A stretch of DNA of 64,000 bases from Tolypothrix tenuis PCC 7101. GTDB lineage: Bacteria; Cyanobacteriota; Cyanobacteriia; Cyanobacteriales; Nostocaceae. Under the pieces are notes generated by a model, which saw nothing but the letters and a program-made list of their open reading frames with translations, ran no database searches and was not told the DNA's origin. Both the position numbers and the translations under genes were made by a program. The first letter of the stretch is position 1. The number at the start of each line of letters is the position of its first letter. Below are positions 32,864-42,042 of this stretch, one piece after another. The stretch spans positions 8,636,820 to 8,700,819 of the forward strand of contig NZ_AP018248.1 in NCBI RefSeq assembly GCF_002368295.1, given 5' to 3'.

Positions 32864-34492
32864 TCATATCAAAATAGATTGATTCACAAAAACTTGTACT
32901 TGCTTACCGGCTTCAATGACAAACACTTGTTGTTGCTGCTGTAGCCCTTGTAATTGCTGCTCATTAGAGTTTTTCATCCTACCCAAAATCTCATTAATAC
33001 TTCCTTGAGCAAAACCAGCTACTAAATCTTTCTCACTATTACTTGTAGTTGTCGTAGTCGTACCTAATGAGCTAATTGTTGTCTCGGAATTAGCTCGATT
33101 TTGAATTTCAGCAGCCTTAGATAAACCTCCTAGTAGAGATGCCATGAGCGAATTACCTAAATTACTGCCACCTTTACGAGATTCAGCTTTTAGTAAATTG
33201 CCGTTTTTACCTAATATCAAAATAGAATTTGCTGGCAGTTGTCTTTCTTGTGTCTGACCATCAATGTTAATGAGTGCAGAAACTGCTGTCATCTGAGCTA
33301 TTTCTGAGTTAGTAGGATTAAGGATAGCAACAATATAAGACCCCTTGGTTAATACTTCTTTTCCATCAAATCCTTTAAGAGGTTCCGATAGTTTAATCAA
33401 ACAATTCTGTGCTTGCTGCTGATTATTTACGCCACTACCCACCCAAGCAATGGGAGTTTCCATTACACCTGTTGCACGAGTTCCAACCAATACCCGTTTG
33501 CCATCATAGTTAGTCTGCGGTGACTGAGTTAAAGCTGGGGAGGCTGGGGGGGAAAGAAAGTTATTGTTCAATGGCTCTTGTCTCCCCCAGCTACCCCCGC
33601 TACCCCTGCTCCCCCTGCTCGCTTTAAGCGGTACTTCTTGGTTGCTAGAAACACTGGCTGGTCTAACTCCTGTACTTCCTTCCACGCCTGCATTTTTTAA
33701 ATCTGTCACCTCATTGTTTGATTCTCCACTGCTAGAATCGCTAGAAGCATAATTGCCGATATTGGCTACTGCTAGCCATTCCTGCATCGGGTCTTTGGGC
33801 GTGGTTTTAACCTTTGGTAATGGGTTGGTATTGCCAACGTTAGATTTTACGGGTTTAGGTTGTGGTGCAGGGGTAGTTACAGAAGCAAGCTGTCTAACCC
33901 TTGGAGTAGCTTGATAGCTTGTACTAGGTCTGGTAACTGGAATAGGTGGTGACGGTGGTGCTTGATAAGTTGTTGGCGATCGCGTTATTCTTGGTTGAGT
34001 CTTAACAGTAACAGTAGCTGTCGGGGTAGTTGTCGGTGATGGCGTAGGTGATACATCCCCATTATCTTTTTTACTAATAGATTGCAATTCACCTTTTTGG
34101 GTAGTAATAGCCATTGCTGTTTTGAGATTTCCGTCCTCCTCCTCCTCCTTGTCTTGTTTCATGTCTTGACTAGTTTTTGCACTTTGTTGGGTTTGATTAT
34201 TGCCCTTCTCATTTAAAGCTCCTGTCAATGTGCCAATCATCCCCCAAAAAATCAGAACTAATAGCAAAACTCCACCAGAAACTGTCAAGCCTTTCAACAA
34301 AGGATGTCCCGCTATCGGGCGAGTTGTGACAACTTCTTCTGGTTCCTTTGGTTCCTCAGAGAGGGTTACTTCTATCGATGATGATGAGTTTTTTTCAATC
34401 TCTGCACCATTCATCTGAGCAAATTCTTGGCTACGATTGTTAGTTTCGGTAGTAGCTGAAGAATTTGAATTTTCAATAACCTGACTTGACAT
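32864..34492 (-). CDS. VirB10/TrbI-like protein
   Basis: 542 residues. A single membrane span follows a short cytoplasmic N-terminus (LTVSGGVLLLVLIFWGMIG, ~68-88). Then a long Pro/Thr/Ser-rich periplasmic linker and a C-terminal VirB10-type beta-barrel domain (GTRATGVMETPIAWVG; LSEPLKGFDGKEVLTKGSYI; VFVIEAGKQVQVFVNQSI). VirB10 bridges inner and outer membranes in the secretion core. A C-rich low-complexity stretch (33535-33625 on the plus strand) expands the linker. It is 4 bp after the VirB8-like gene. Confidence 0.78.
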   Translation of the reverse strand: MSSQVIENSNSSATTETNNRSQEFAQMNGAEIEKNSSSSIEVTLSEEPKEPEEVVTTRPIAGHPLLKGLTVSGGVLLLVLIFWGMIGTLTGALNEKGNNQTQQSAKTSQDMKQDKEEEEDGNLKTAMAITTQKGELQSISKKDNGDVSPTPSPTTTPTATVTVKTQPRITRSPTTYQAPPSPPIPVTRPSTSYQATPRVRQLASVTTPAPQPKPVKSNVGNTNPLPKVKTTPKDPMQEWLAVANIGNYASSDSSSGESNNEVTDLKNAGVEGSTGVRPASVSSNQEVPLKASRGSRGSGGSWGRQEPLNNNFLSPPASPALTQSPQTNYDGKRVLVGTRATGVMETPIAWVGSGVNNQQQAQNCLIKLSEPLKGFDGKEVLTKGSYIVAILNPTNSEIAQMTAVSALINIDGQTQERQLPANSILILGKNGNLLKAESRKGGSNLGNSLMASLLGGLSKAAEIQNRANSETTISSLGTTTTTTSNSEKDLVAGFAQGSINEILGRMKNSNEQQLQGLQQQQQVFVIEAGKQVQVFVNQSILI

Positions 34493-34496
34493 AACA

Positions 34497-35213
34497 TCAC
34501 CTGCCCAAATCTACGTCTTGGATGCGATAAATTTCCATTCCCGCAATTCTGGCGTTATAAGCTGCTAACTGTTGAACTGAAGGATTATTCGGTAAAGGTG
34601 GAGTATCTACCGCTCTGACAAAGATAGTTTTATTAAAAGAAATTCCTTTACCTGACTGGTCTTTACCTTTAAAAACCACCAAATTGGCAACCATATCTAT
34701 GCGCCATTGTCCAGGAGATAATTTTTCAGGAGGCGCAAGATAGCGCACTACTAGGGCTGATTGTGTCTCACCATTAAATACATCAGATGGCGTTAAAGCT
34801 GCTATTTCTCGTAAGAAACTAGCCCGAAAATCTTCTGATAATGCAAATCCTGCATTCCAAGTATTTGTAGTAACTTTTTTATCAGCTATTTGGATACCAG
34901 GGTCAATTTTTAAATTCCTGGGATCAATATTTTCGTCTGATGATTTAGGGAGAGCATTCCAACTCATTAAATTCATCATAGTCCGCCCCACAAAATCCAT
35001 AATAGCTTGGTCAGTGCGGTCTTTTTCTCCCATCGCAACTGCCCTAATAGAAGTTCCATCTTGCAGTTCAACCAGAGTCGGCTTGCTATTAGAAATCTTT
35101 CCCAATCTACTGGAATTAGCTATAGTAATTAAAAATAAAAATATTAAAATAACAGTTTGTCCTATGGATACCAAAGGAGTAAAATTAATCTCTTTCTTAT
35201 CCAGTAATTTCAT
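34497..35213 (-). CDS. VirB8-like inner-membrane protein
   Basis: 238 residues. One N-terminal membrane span (LVSIGQTVILIFLFLITIA, ~14-33), then a periplasmic domain of VirB8/TraE-like size (DQAIMDFVGRTMMNLMSW...SALVVRYLAPPEKLSPGQWR...ISFNKTIFVRAVDTPP). VirB8 proteins are NTF2-like dimers that nucleate the secretion complex. The sequence is remote and the assignment rests on topology, length and operon position. It overlaps the preceding frame by 4 bp. Confidence 0.58.
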   Translation of the reverse strand: MKLLDKKEINFTPLVSIGQTVILIFLFLITIANSSRLGKISNSKPTLVELQDGTSIRAVAMGEKDRTDQAIMDFVGRTMMNLMSWNALPKSSDENIDPRNLKIDPGIQIADKKVTTNTWNAGFALSEDFRASFLREIAALTPSDVFNGETQSALVVRYLAPPEKLSPGQWRIDMVANLVVFKGKDQSGKGISFNKTIFVRAVDTPPLPNNPSVQQLAAYNARIAGMEIYRIQDVDLGR

Positions 35214-35440
35214 CTGAATATCCTCCCTGAGATTAACCTACCACTACTGGATAAACCGGAGAAAACTGCCATTCCTCCACCCGCACCTATTGCTATTGCT
35301 AAAATCGGGGATAAAATCGCTTCTATCAATTGTAAAAACAAAGGATTATTACTATCTGCATTCACAATTGAGCTAGCAGCAATTCCACAAATAATTGAAT
35401 ATGACATCAGTACTAAAGTAAGTGCCAGCCTGCAACCCAA
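35210..35440 (-). CDS. C-terminal piece of the VirB6-like protein in a shifted frame
   Basis: 76 codons from a TTG at 35440, overlapping the end of the upstream frame. It encodes two membrane spans (LALTLVLMSYSIICGIAASS and LSPILAIAIGAGGGMAVFSG). Read in the -1 frame from codon GGC-TGG of the upstream ORF, it continues the VirB6-like sequence naturally (AWVAGW then ALTLVLMSY). A 4-bp deletion of one copy of a CTGG duplication would produce exactly this split. It may still be made separately by translational coupling. Confidence 0.55.
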   Translation of the reverse strand: MGCRLALTLVLMSYSIICGIAASSIVNADSNNPLFLQLIEAILSPILAIAIGAGGGMAVFSGLSSSGRLISGRIFR

Positions 35441-36294
35441 GCATAGATAGGTTTAGTGCCAAAAGGGAAAAGCGAAAGTACTAAAAAGATAGGAGCAATA
35501 TAAGCATTCAATAAAAATGCTACCTGCACAACATACTGAAACGCTGCTTGTAACCCGCTAAAGATAATCCATGATAAAGCTTGCACCATTGAATTGATAG
35601 TTTGACCAGCAATATCTAATGGATTCCAGCTATTTGAATAAGCAGGTAATCCATATTTATCTCGATAGTCTTGAGCTTGCTTTGTCACCTGATCCGCCTT
35701 CTCTTTTTGACAAATCTCTCGCGGATTTATTGGGTTTCCTTGATTATCCTTGCCACTGGTAGGCTTTTTTTCACACTCTTGCATTTGGGCTTGGGCTGAA
35801 AGCGCAAAAGCCTGATTCATATTGGTAGTGCGAATTGCATCTCTTAAACTAATACCGTTGCGCGTAATACTTAGCACCTTATCATTTAAATTAATAGCTG
35901 TATTCCGAAACATTAAAGAAGTACTAGCAAGTAACTGTCCATTATTAATTGTCAGCATCAAACACACCAATAATGGATATACCATCTCATTTAAAACATC
36001 ATGGCTCCATCCTTCTTGCATCATGCGTGAATACCAACCTACTGACCAAAAAGAAACAAATACAACACCACATAAGGCAGAGATAGTGACTACTGCTTTA
36101 TATATTTCACTCTGTCCATTAGCTAAATCTTGCCAATCTTGAGTAAATGAAGATACAACTAATCGTGAGCCATTAATAGCACCATCAACGATATCTTCAG
36201 CATTAGTATGTCCAGTTACATCTAGTAAGTACCAGAACGTCAGATTATTTAGCATCTTGCTTACCCCAGAAACTATCAGCAAAAGCTGCCGCAC
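35413..36294 (-). CDS. VirB6/TrbL-like polytopic membrane protein, apparently frameshifted near the C-terminus
   Basis: 293 residues with several hydrophobic segments (VVTISALCGVVFVSFWSVGW; MVYPLLVCLMLTI; LSWIIFSGLQAAFQYVVQVA; LLNAYIAPIFLVLSLF) around a Lys/Gln-rich soluble loop with cysteines (QECEKKP...REICQKEK). Position between VirB5- and VirB8-like genes and topology fit VirB6, which forms the inner-membrane channel. The frame ends abruptly after YAWVAGWHLL where a further membrane span is expected; that span is encoded in the overlapping frame 35210-35440. It overlaps the previous gene by 50 bp, unusually long. Confidence 0.6.
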   Translation of the reverse strand: MRQLLLIVSGVSKMLNNLTFWYLLDVTGHTNAEDIVDGAINGSRLVVSSFTQDWQDLANGQSEIYKAVVTISALCGVVFVSFWSVGWYSRMMQEGWSHDVLNEMVYPLLVCLMLTINNGQLLASTSLMFRNTAINLNDKVLSITRNGISLRDAIRTTNMNQAFALSAQAQMQECEKKPTSGKDNQGNPINPREICQKEKADQVTKQAQDYRDKYGLPAYSNSWNPLDIAGQTINSMVQALSWIIFSGLQAAFQYVVQVAFLLNAYIAPIFLVLSLFPFGTKPIYAWVAGWHLL

Positions 36295-37003
36295 CTATAA
36301 TTTGTTTAGCACTGGAATTACTATTAGCTTGTTCTTGTCTCGCTTGTTCATCTAACCTACTGGAAATATCACTCAGATTAATGTTCGCGGCTGATAAAGC
36401 CCGCGTTTGTTTTTGGGCTTCGCTATGAATTGACTTAGTAATAAGTGTTGTTTGCAGATTCTGTACTGCCATCTTTTTTAAAATGTCTTGAGTAATCACA
36501 TCATTTTGAACTTCATCTGCATTATTAGATGAAGTTGCCAAAGCCTGATTAGACATTTCACCCTCTTGGGCTTGAGTTTTCTGTCCTTCTCTACCCAAAA
36601 CCGATTCAGCCAGCCCATAAGTATAAGATTGATGCCAGTTTCTTTGAGCATTATCACCTTGGGTTTGCGAATCAGTTTGCACTAAATCTGTCTCTTGTTC
36701 TTGAATAACTACCTTAATTTTTTTACCAGCTTTTAAGGGGTCAGGTATTCCTAAATCTCCCACTGTAGAACTGATAGTATCGTTTAAATCTGCATTTAAT
36801 TCTTGCCACTGCTGGCTAAATTCTTGTTTGTACTGCTCAATAGAAGTTTTTAGACTGGCAAGAACCTGCTGAAGTTGCTCCAGAAAAGATGCTCCAGCCC
36901 TAGCTGGTAAAGCTGAAAATAGGAGAAATAGAATAATTAAGCTGCTAAAAACTGCTAAACGGCGGCAGATAAGGGGTAACGTCAATTGGTTGAGTGATTT
37001 CAT
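36245..37003 (-). CDS. VirB5/TrbJ-like exported helical protein
   Basis: 252 residues. Signal peptide: basic start then LAVFSSLIILFLLFSALPARA (~16-36). The mature protein is almost wholly helical and Gln-rich (FLEQLQQVLASLKTSIEQYK; LQTTLITKSIHSEAQKQTRA), as in VirB5/TrbJ minor pilins. In type IV secretion these sit at the pilus tip or adhesion site. The assignment rests on pattern and position between VirB4 and VirB6. It overlaps both neighbours (59 bp upstream, 50 bp downstream), a sign of tight coupling. Confidence 0.5.
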   Translation of the reverse strand: MKSLNQLTLPLICRRLAVFSSLIILFLLFSALPARAGASFLEQLQQVLASLKTSIEQYKQEFSQQWQELNADLNDTISSTVGDLGIPDPLKAGKKIKVVIQEQETDLVQTDSQTQGDNAQRNWHQSYTYGLAESVLGREGQKTQAQEGEMSNQALATSSNNADEVQNDVITQDILKKMAVQNLQTTLITKSIHSEAQKQTRALSAANINLSDISSRLDEQARQEQANSNSSAKQIIGAAAFADSFWGKQDAK

Positions 37004-37502
37004 ATAAGTTCTCTCTTGAGACTGTAAAAGATTTAGGCGAGCAAGCAGATATTACTTCTGCTTGTTTTCCCACTAATTTCTTACCAGTTACTATCAATGG
37101 TGCAGGAGGTTTGTTATCAGTTTGTTTAGAAAGCCTTGCAAATAAACTTCCCTCATATCGTGGGGATTCTGGTATTAGAGATGCTGGCTGAGAATGCATT
37201 AAAATATAATCTTTATTCGCTTGAAATTCAGTATTTATACCTGGTTGCTTTAATTGAAATCTAGATTTTTTATTCATTAAACCTGCATAATAAACAGATT
37301 TGAGAAATCGGTCACTTTGAACATCATTACTAGCCGTTTCTATGGCTTGCTGACAAGCTTCTTCTTTCTGAGCAATATATTTCTCATGTTGTGCCTGATT
37401 CCATTTCCACCCTTCAAAAGATGCCCATGCTGCTAACACTCCTAAAATTGCCAGCAACACTTTATATTGTGCTAATCCAGTAACGATTTCTAACTTTTTC
37501 AT
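36945..37502 (-). CDS. Membrane-anchored protein of the conjugation operon
   Basis: 185 residues. One N-terminal hydrophobic span (VLLAILGVLAAWASFEGW, ~15-32), then a soluble periplasm-facing region with two cysteines (EEACQQ; ISACSPKSF). No domain is recognised. It overlaps VirB4 by 4 bp and the VirB5-like gene by 59 bp. Conserved placement suggests a cyanobacterial channel accessory. Confidence 0.6.
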   Translation of the reverse strand: MKKLEIVTGLAQYKVLLAILGVLAAWASFEGWKWNQAQHEKYIAQKEEACQQAIETASNDVQSDRFLKSVYYAGLMNKKSRFQLKQPGINTEFQANKDYILMHSQPASLIPESPRYEGSLFARLSKQTDNKPPAPLIVTGKKLVGKQAEVISACSPKSFTVSRENLYEITQPIDVTPYLPPFSSF

Positions 37503-40500
37503 AGAGGCTTACCCTGTTTAATGCAATCCACGTAATATTTAGAAAACTCCGCAACCCATTGAAATTTATCTGCATACATAGCTTTAAATCTGTCACGGGC
37601 TGCTTGCTCCTCCCGACTGTTTGCCACCAACGCCAACATTGAGTAAGAAGGATAGTAACGACAGCGAATATATTTGTTGTTGTAATCCAACAGCCAGAGC
37701 GTATATAACTGCTTAATATTGGGGCGAAAGCTTTCATTTTTATCAATAATGTCTTGAGGAATTCCCAAATGCTCAGAAAAACTCTTAGCAGCCCCAGGTA
37801 CTATCCGCCCAATCAAACGACAGGGCATATTTTGCAAAATCTGCTCACCGGCTTCTGAATTAGCAATCGACAGAATATCTTGTCCTGCCAGCATAACTCG
37901 ACAACCAGATTTTCGGGCTGTGGCACATTTACGGCCTACCAACCGCGATAAAGCAGCGAACCGCAACAGCACACTGCTTTCATCCATGAAGAATGCGCTA
38001 TTCGGTGCTGATAGAGATTGGCGAGATGCGGCGATATATGCAGACATCCCGAAAACCTCTGCATCCTTACTGGATTGCAAGTTCGTCAGCGCAAAGGTAA
38101 TCAACTTGGCATCAGTATCAAAAGTTGAGGGACGGCAGATGGCATTGCCGATACTGCTATTTTTCCAATATTGAAAGCGCAGTCGGATATAATTAAGCGA
38201 TCGCTCTACATTCTCATCTTCATATCCCAGGCTGATATGCTCCTTGTCAAAGAAATGTTCCATATCTGCTAGCGTTGGGGTATTCTCCCAAGCCGCAGAA
38301 CCCAATCCCCCTGACTTAGCAAGAGCAAAACGTCTTTGAATATCATGATCATCGTAAAAAGCTTTTGTCCCCAGAGGAATCAAAGACTCGATTGTTTGCG
38401 ACAAGAAGCCGTCAAAAGTCTGCGAACCCAAAACTAATTGCAGAACAATCAAGTTCACATCATTCCTGTGCGCCTTAGCTCGTTCTTCTCTTTGCTCTAC
38501 AGGGATTTTTGATAAGTCCAAAGGTTGCACCAAATTATTGGACTCCTTGGAGATATCAAAGTAAAAGCCGTTGTGATAGGGTGTGTAATCCCCAAACGTA
38601 CCTGTACCATCATCATTGGGCAAGTCAATCATCAAAACGCTCATATCTTGAGCTTGGCACTCGGCAATGATGGATGAGACTAAAACCGACTTACCTGAGC
38701 CAGTTGTACCCAGAATTAAGATATTTTTAGTTTTTGAAAGGTCAATTTTGACTGGTGAATCTCCCTCATCTGCAATCAACTCAAACCCTTGCATATCTGC
38801 GGGACTATTCTGTACTATATTGGTCAGTCCCAGAATTTCACTAGCAAAAAAAGTTTGCCGCCGATTGTACGGGCGCATCAGAATTGGTTCTAGCCTGATT
38901 AATAATGTCTGCAACCAGATTAACCAAGCATATTCCACTTCACGGGTGAGTTCTGTAGGTTGAGAAATGTAACCAGAAATCAGTCTGCAAGCATCATCTA
39001 TTTCCTCTGCTGTATCTCGATAAACCAGCACCACCAAGCTTAAATTGAGTGGCACATCTCCTGTATACAGTTGTCGTTGTGCTTCCACTGACCTTTCTAC
39101 ATTAATTTGAGCAGAAACATCAATGGATTTTTTCTGCTGCACATTTAAATCTAACGCCCTGGAGCGTTTGGTAATCATTTGCTGGGCAGCACGGGTAATT
39201 CCTCGGTCAGCTGGGGAGAATTCTGTGATGATTTCCACATCAAAAATGTTGTGGCGCGAAAATAAATCCCACAGGAAACGAATTTGATGTTTGGTGTCAG
39301 CAAAGATTTCTGGTTTGCGGCTCAATACCATCACGCCTACATACTTCTTCTGGTCACCATTTGGTAAGCAAATCCAGCGCTTATCTGCAAACGGCACACC
39401 ATTGTTGAGGATTATTGAAGTTAGATGAGGCTGATTGATAATTTCGATTGGTTTATCAAAACAAGCCTTCTCATCAATTTCTTCTCTCACACCTTGCTCA
39501 TCAAATACCAAAGTGTGCGGAATAGTGACTTCTTTAGCTCCAATATTTTTACAAAGTTCTTGCCATAAATCCTTATCTGTTTTTGGTTGAGGATTTAACC
39601 CCATCTCTGCAAGAATTTGCTGGTATCTTAATGAGGCTTCTAGAGCTTTTGTTAATATTTGCGTTAACCTTTTTAGAGTTAATTGATTCACGCCAGAATC
39701 TGTAAATCTGCGTTGTAAGAAATTAGCCAATTTCACCAAAAACTTATCTACTGGGTCTGAGGTTTCTAAAGCTTCGGAAGCTATAGTAAATGACCAGTAA
39801 ATATTGAGTTTGATGTTCTTCCGGGCTTTTTCTTTGGTGAGCTTTTGTGTGCGGGCAAGTCTTCCCCAATCTAAGAATTCGCATTCTAGAGAAGCTGGAT
39901 GATTCAGGCGCTGCATCAAATATTCTGCACTATCGCTATCATCACAGAAAGAACTCCATCTAAACGTGATTTTTTCTCTTTGTGGTATTTTTTTACAGCC
40001 ACTCTCAAAAGCTTTGGCAATTGCTTCTATCTCTTGTGCAGAGTTAAATAGAGGATGAATTCCCGTGCAGGAATAACCAAAGATTAATTGCAGAGTATTA
40101 CTACTCTCAGTCAGATGCTTTTTACTTAGTAGATAGGCTCCAATAACGTAGGAATCTTTTTTGAGTCTGACTATTGTAGTTAAATCCAACCAATCTTCAA
40201 AAGGGTTGAGAGTTTTTGGTTGAGATGAGCGAGTCAATTTAACTTTTCGCGTTCCAACTTTTTTCTTGTGCTGTGCTTGAGTGTAAGTGGCATATCCTCT
40301 TGTCCATCTGGGAATAATTGGGTAAATTTTAGACCAGTAAAGATATGGTTTATCTCCTGAGAGTAGGGCGATTGAAAAACTTGCCCAGAATGCCAAACCT
40401 AAGCCCCAGAAAATATCTAATCCTAAAAGTAGGCTCAAAAGTCCAAAAACTACAGAGAATACACCCGCAAAAATTACAAATTGTCTGCCTGTAAACGGGC

Positions 40501-40555
40501 CAAATTTGGGACTTTCACCTAAACTCTGATTGACTTTGATTATCTCTTGTTTCAT
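37499..40555 (-). CDS. VirB3-VirB4 type conjugation ATPase
   Basis: 1018 residues. The N-terminus (~20-100) has two membrane spans (FVIFAGVFSVVFGLLSLLLG; IFWGLGLAFWASFSIALLSG) like a VirB3/PrgI domain fused to VirB4. The ATPase has Walker A NILILGTTGSGKSVLVSSII (~612-625), then MLIDLPNDDGTG, Walker B NSAFFMDESSVLLRF (~850) and VMLAGQDILSI. VirB4 energises pilus assembly and DNA transfer at the inner membrane and is the universal marker of conjugative type IV secretion. The length and fusion fit the cyanobacterial MPF_C class. Second gene of the leftward operon. Confidence 0.88.
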   Translation of the reverse strand: MKQEIIKVNQSLGESPKFGPFTGRQFVIFAGVFSVVFGLLSLLLGLDIFWGLGLAFWASFSIALLSGDKPYLYWSKIYPIIPRWTRGYATYTQAQHKKKVGTRKVKLTRSSQPKTLNPFEDWLDLTTIVRLKKDSYVIGAYLLSKKHLTESSNTLQLIFGYSCTGIHPLFNSAQEIEAIAKAFESGCKKIPQREKITFRWSSFCDDSDSAEYLMQRLNHPASLECEFLDWGRLARTQKLTKEKARKNIKLNIYWSFTIASEALETSDPVDKFLVKLANFLQRRFTDSGVNQLTLKRLTQILTKALEASLRYQQILAEMGLNPQPKTDKDLWQELCKNIGAKEVTIPHTLVFDEQGVREEIDEKACFDKPIEIINQPHLTSIILNNGVPFADKRWICLPNGDQKKYVGVMVLSRKPEIFADTKHQIRFLWDLFSRHNIFDVEIITEFSPADRGITRAAQQMITKRSRALDLNVQQKKSIDVSAQINVERSVEAQRQLYTGDVPLNLSLVVLVYRDTAEEIDDACRLISGYISQPTELTREVEYAWLIWLQTLLIRLEPILMRPYNRRQTFFASEILGLTNIVQNSPADMQGFELIADEGDSPVKIDLSKTKNILILGTTGSGKSVLVSSIIAECQAQDMSVLMIDLPNDDGTGTFGDYTPYHNGFYFDISKESNNLVQPLDLSKIPVEQREERAKAHRNDVNLIVLQLVLGSQTFDGFLSQTIESLIPLGTKAFYDDHDIQRRFALAKSGGLGSAAWENTPTLADMEHFFDKEHISLGYEDENVERSLNYIRLRFQYWKNSSIGNAICRPSTFDTDAKLITFALTNLQSSKDAEVFGMSAYIAASRQSLSAPNSAFFMDESSVLLRFAALSRLVGRKCATARKSGCRVMLAGQDILSIANSEAGEQILQNMPCRLIGRIVPGAAKSFSEHLGIPQDIIDKNESFRPNIKQLYTLWLLDYNNKYIRCRYYPSYSMLALVANSREEQAARDRFKAMYADKFQWVAEFSKYYVDCIKQGKPL

Positions 40556-40602
40556 CAGATTTTTAGAGCCATAGCATAGGGTGTCTGAAAGCCAAGCTAG
40601 AA

Positions 40603-41091
40603 TTAACTACATGCTGCGTTATTACCAAAAAGCAGTGATTGAAATACTACAATCAATATCACAGATATAAAAGTGAAAATTGGCTGCTGAATCACATTAC
40701 TTACTTCTTCACCACGTCCATAAGCCGCAACTCCTTGATATACAGAGAAGCAGAAATAACCAAATAAAACTATTGTCAAGGCGGTAAATAAAATCATTGG
40801 CAGACTAGTCAGAACTGCATTACTAATTGCTCCACCTGCTGAGGCATTAGTAATTATGCATTCCATTGCTTTTTGGGCATTAGAAAATATTGAATCTGCC
40901 CTTGCTGCTCTTGATTGCAAGGCAACAGAGAGCGTGGTTGCGACTGAAACTAATTGCCAGCGTACTGGAAATAATCTCTCGAGCAAGCTTTTTATAGCTC
41001 GATTAATTCTTGCTTTACTATCTACTTGCATAGATGCTGATGTAGATGCTTTAAGCAAAGCTAAAGCCACAGGGAATATTTTTCTTTGCAT
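40603..41091 (-). CDS. VirB2-like pilin candidate
   Basis: 162 residues, first gene of the transfer operon. A basic N-terminal leader (~65 residues, with RWQLVSVATTLSVALQSRAARA as a possible long signal ending at ARA) precedes a mature part with two membrane spans (TSLPMILFTALTIVLFGYFC and PIFTFISVILIVVFQSLLFG) joined by a basic loop (AAYGRGEE). This is the VirB2/TrbC propilin topology. The leader is longer than usual. It is separated by only 47 bp from VirB3-B4. Confidence 0.55.
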   Translation of the reverse strand: MQRKIFPVALALLKASTSASMQVDSKARINRAIKSLLERLFPVRWQLVSVATTLSVALQSRAARADSIFSNAQKAMECIITNASAGGAISNAVLTSLPMILFTALTIVLFGYFCFSVYQGVAAYGRGEEVSNVIQQPIFTFISVILIVVFQSLLFGNNAACS

Positions 41092-42042
41092 AATGCCGTC
41101 TTATTAGTAAACATGGTTAACTGTTATTTGAAGGCTGCTGCCTTTCATTGGAGGCTATTGTGAGGGTTTTCCCTCTACTATTTTAAAAATCAGAAGCCAA
41201 AATTCACAGTTGGGAATTTAGAATGCTCTATCCCTTTATAGGTAGAGTTTTAAGACGAGAATGTTTGAATTTCTTATCGCCCATAAGGGGACGAGGTTTT
41301 AACCTATACTAATCAGCTAGTCGTACAGAATATTTAACTGAATTCTGACCCCTGACTTCTGAGTTCTTCTTGATAAATGCTGATAATGAACTTTGGTTAT
41401 TAACCTTGATAACTAACAATAGTTAAAAAATACCAGAATGCAATGATTCCAGACTTCTTCGTGAGCCTCAACCAAAATATTTTAGATTGGAATACTTTAA
41501 TCCACAATCTAAAATTCGTTAACTTAGATGCTTTTACCCTGACCGTCCTTTGCTTCAATGAATTCCAATAGTGAGGAATAAAGCTTTTGTGCTAACAAGC
41601 ATAATTATTTTGCAAAGGAACAATAAAAAAACTGTAGTCCAATTTATCTGGAATAAACAAAGCTTGCAAAATTTGTTTTACTTTCTATATATTTATTTAC
41701 CGATTTTTACCACTTTGAAAGATTGACTAAATAATACATCTATGTATTCAATCAGAATTTCCTTATTATTTGTTTACAAATAACAACTTCTTAGAAAAAT
41801 GTGCATCAAAAATACATAAACTACTTCGCCACACAGATACCAACAGTCAACCCCTGACCCATCACCAATGAAATATGTCCAAATCTATGGTTTTCATTTC
41901 TTCAATTAATACACAGTCGAGCCAGTATGTTTTTTTGTATGACATCATTTAGTACACTATTAGTGTATAGTGTGTTAACTAATAGCTGACAGTGTATAGA
42001 AAAACTAATAGTTAACCCCTTACTCTAGGAAGTGATAATGTG
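41092..42042. other. Divergent control region between the transfer operon and the XRE gene
   Basis: About 950 bp, AT-rich, no credible ORF. Visible structures: a GAGGG/CCCTC mini-hairpin (about 41160-41174), a 9-bp hairpin TTTTAGATT/AATCTAAAA (41480-41488 with 41506-41514), dispersed CTGACTTCTGAGTTC words near 41350, and operator-like repeats at 41953-42016. The promoter for the leftward transfer operon should lie in the first ~200 bp and that of the XRE gene in the last ~100 bp. Confidence 0.5.
41953..42016. promoter_or_regulatory. Operator-like repeats upstream of the XRE regulator
   Basis: A 15-bp palindrome TACACTA-T-TAGTGTA lies at 41953-41967. GTGTATAG is repeated at 41963-41970 and 41992-41999. 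GTTAACTAATAG (41974-41985) is mirrored by CTAATAGTTAAC (42005-42016), an inverted repeat. The cluster ends ~25 bp before the start codon, the usual place for a repressor to act on its own gene. Confidence 0.5.

Noticed and set aside
35413..35440. Programmed -1 frameshift in the VirB6-like gene
   Set aside because: No X-XXY-YYZ heptamer lies at the junction; a CTGG unit deletion explains the frames better.
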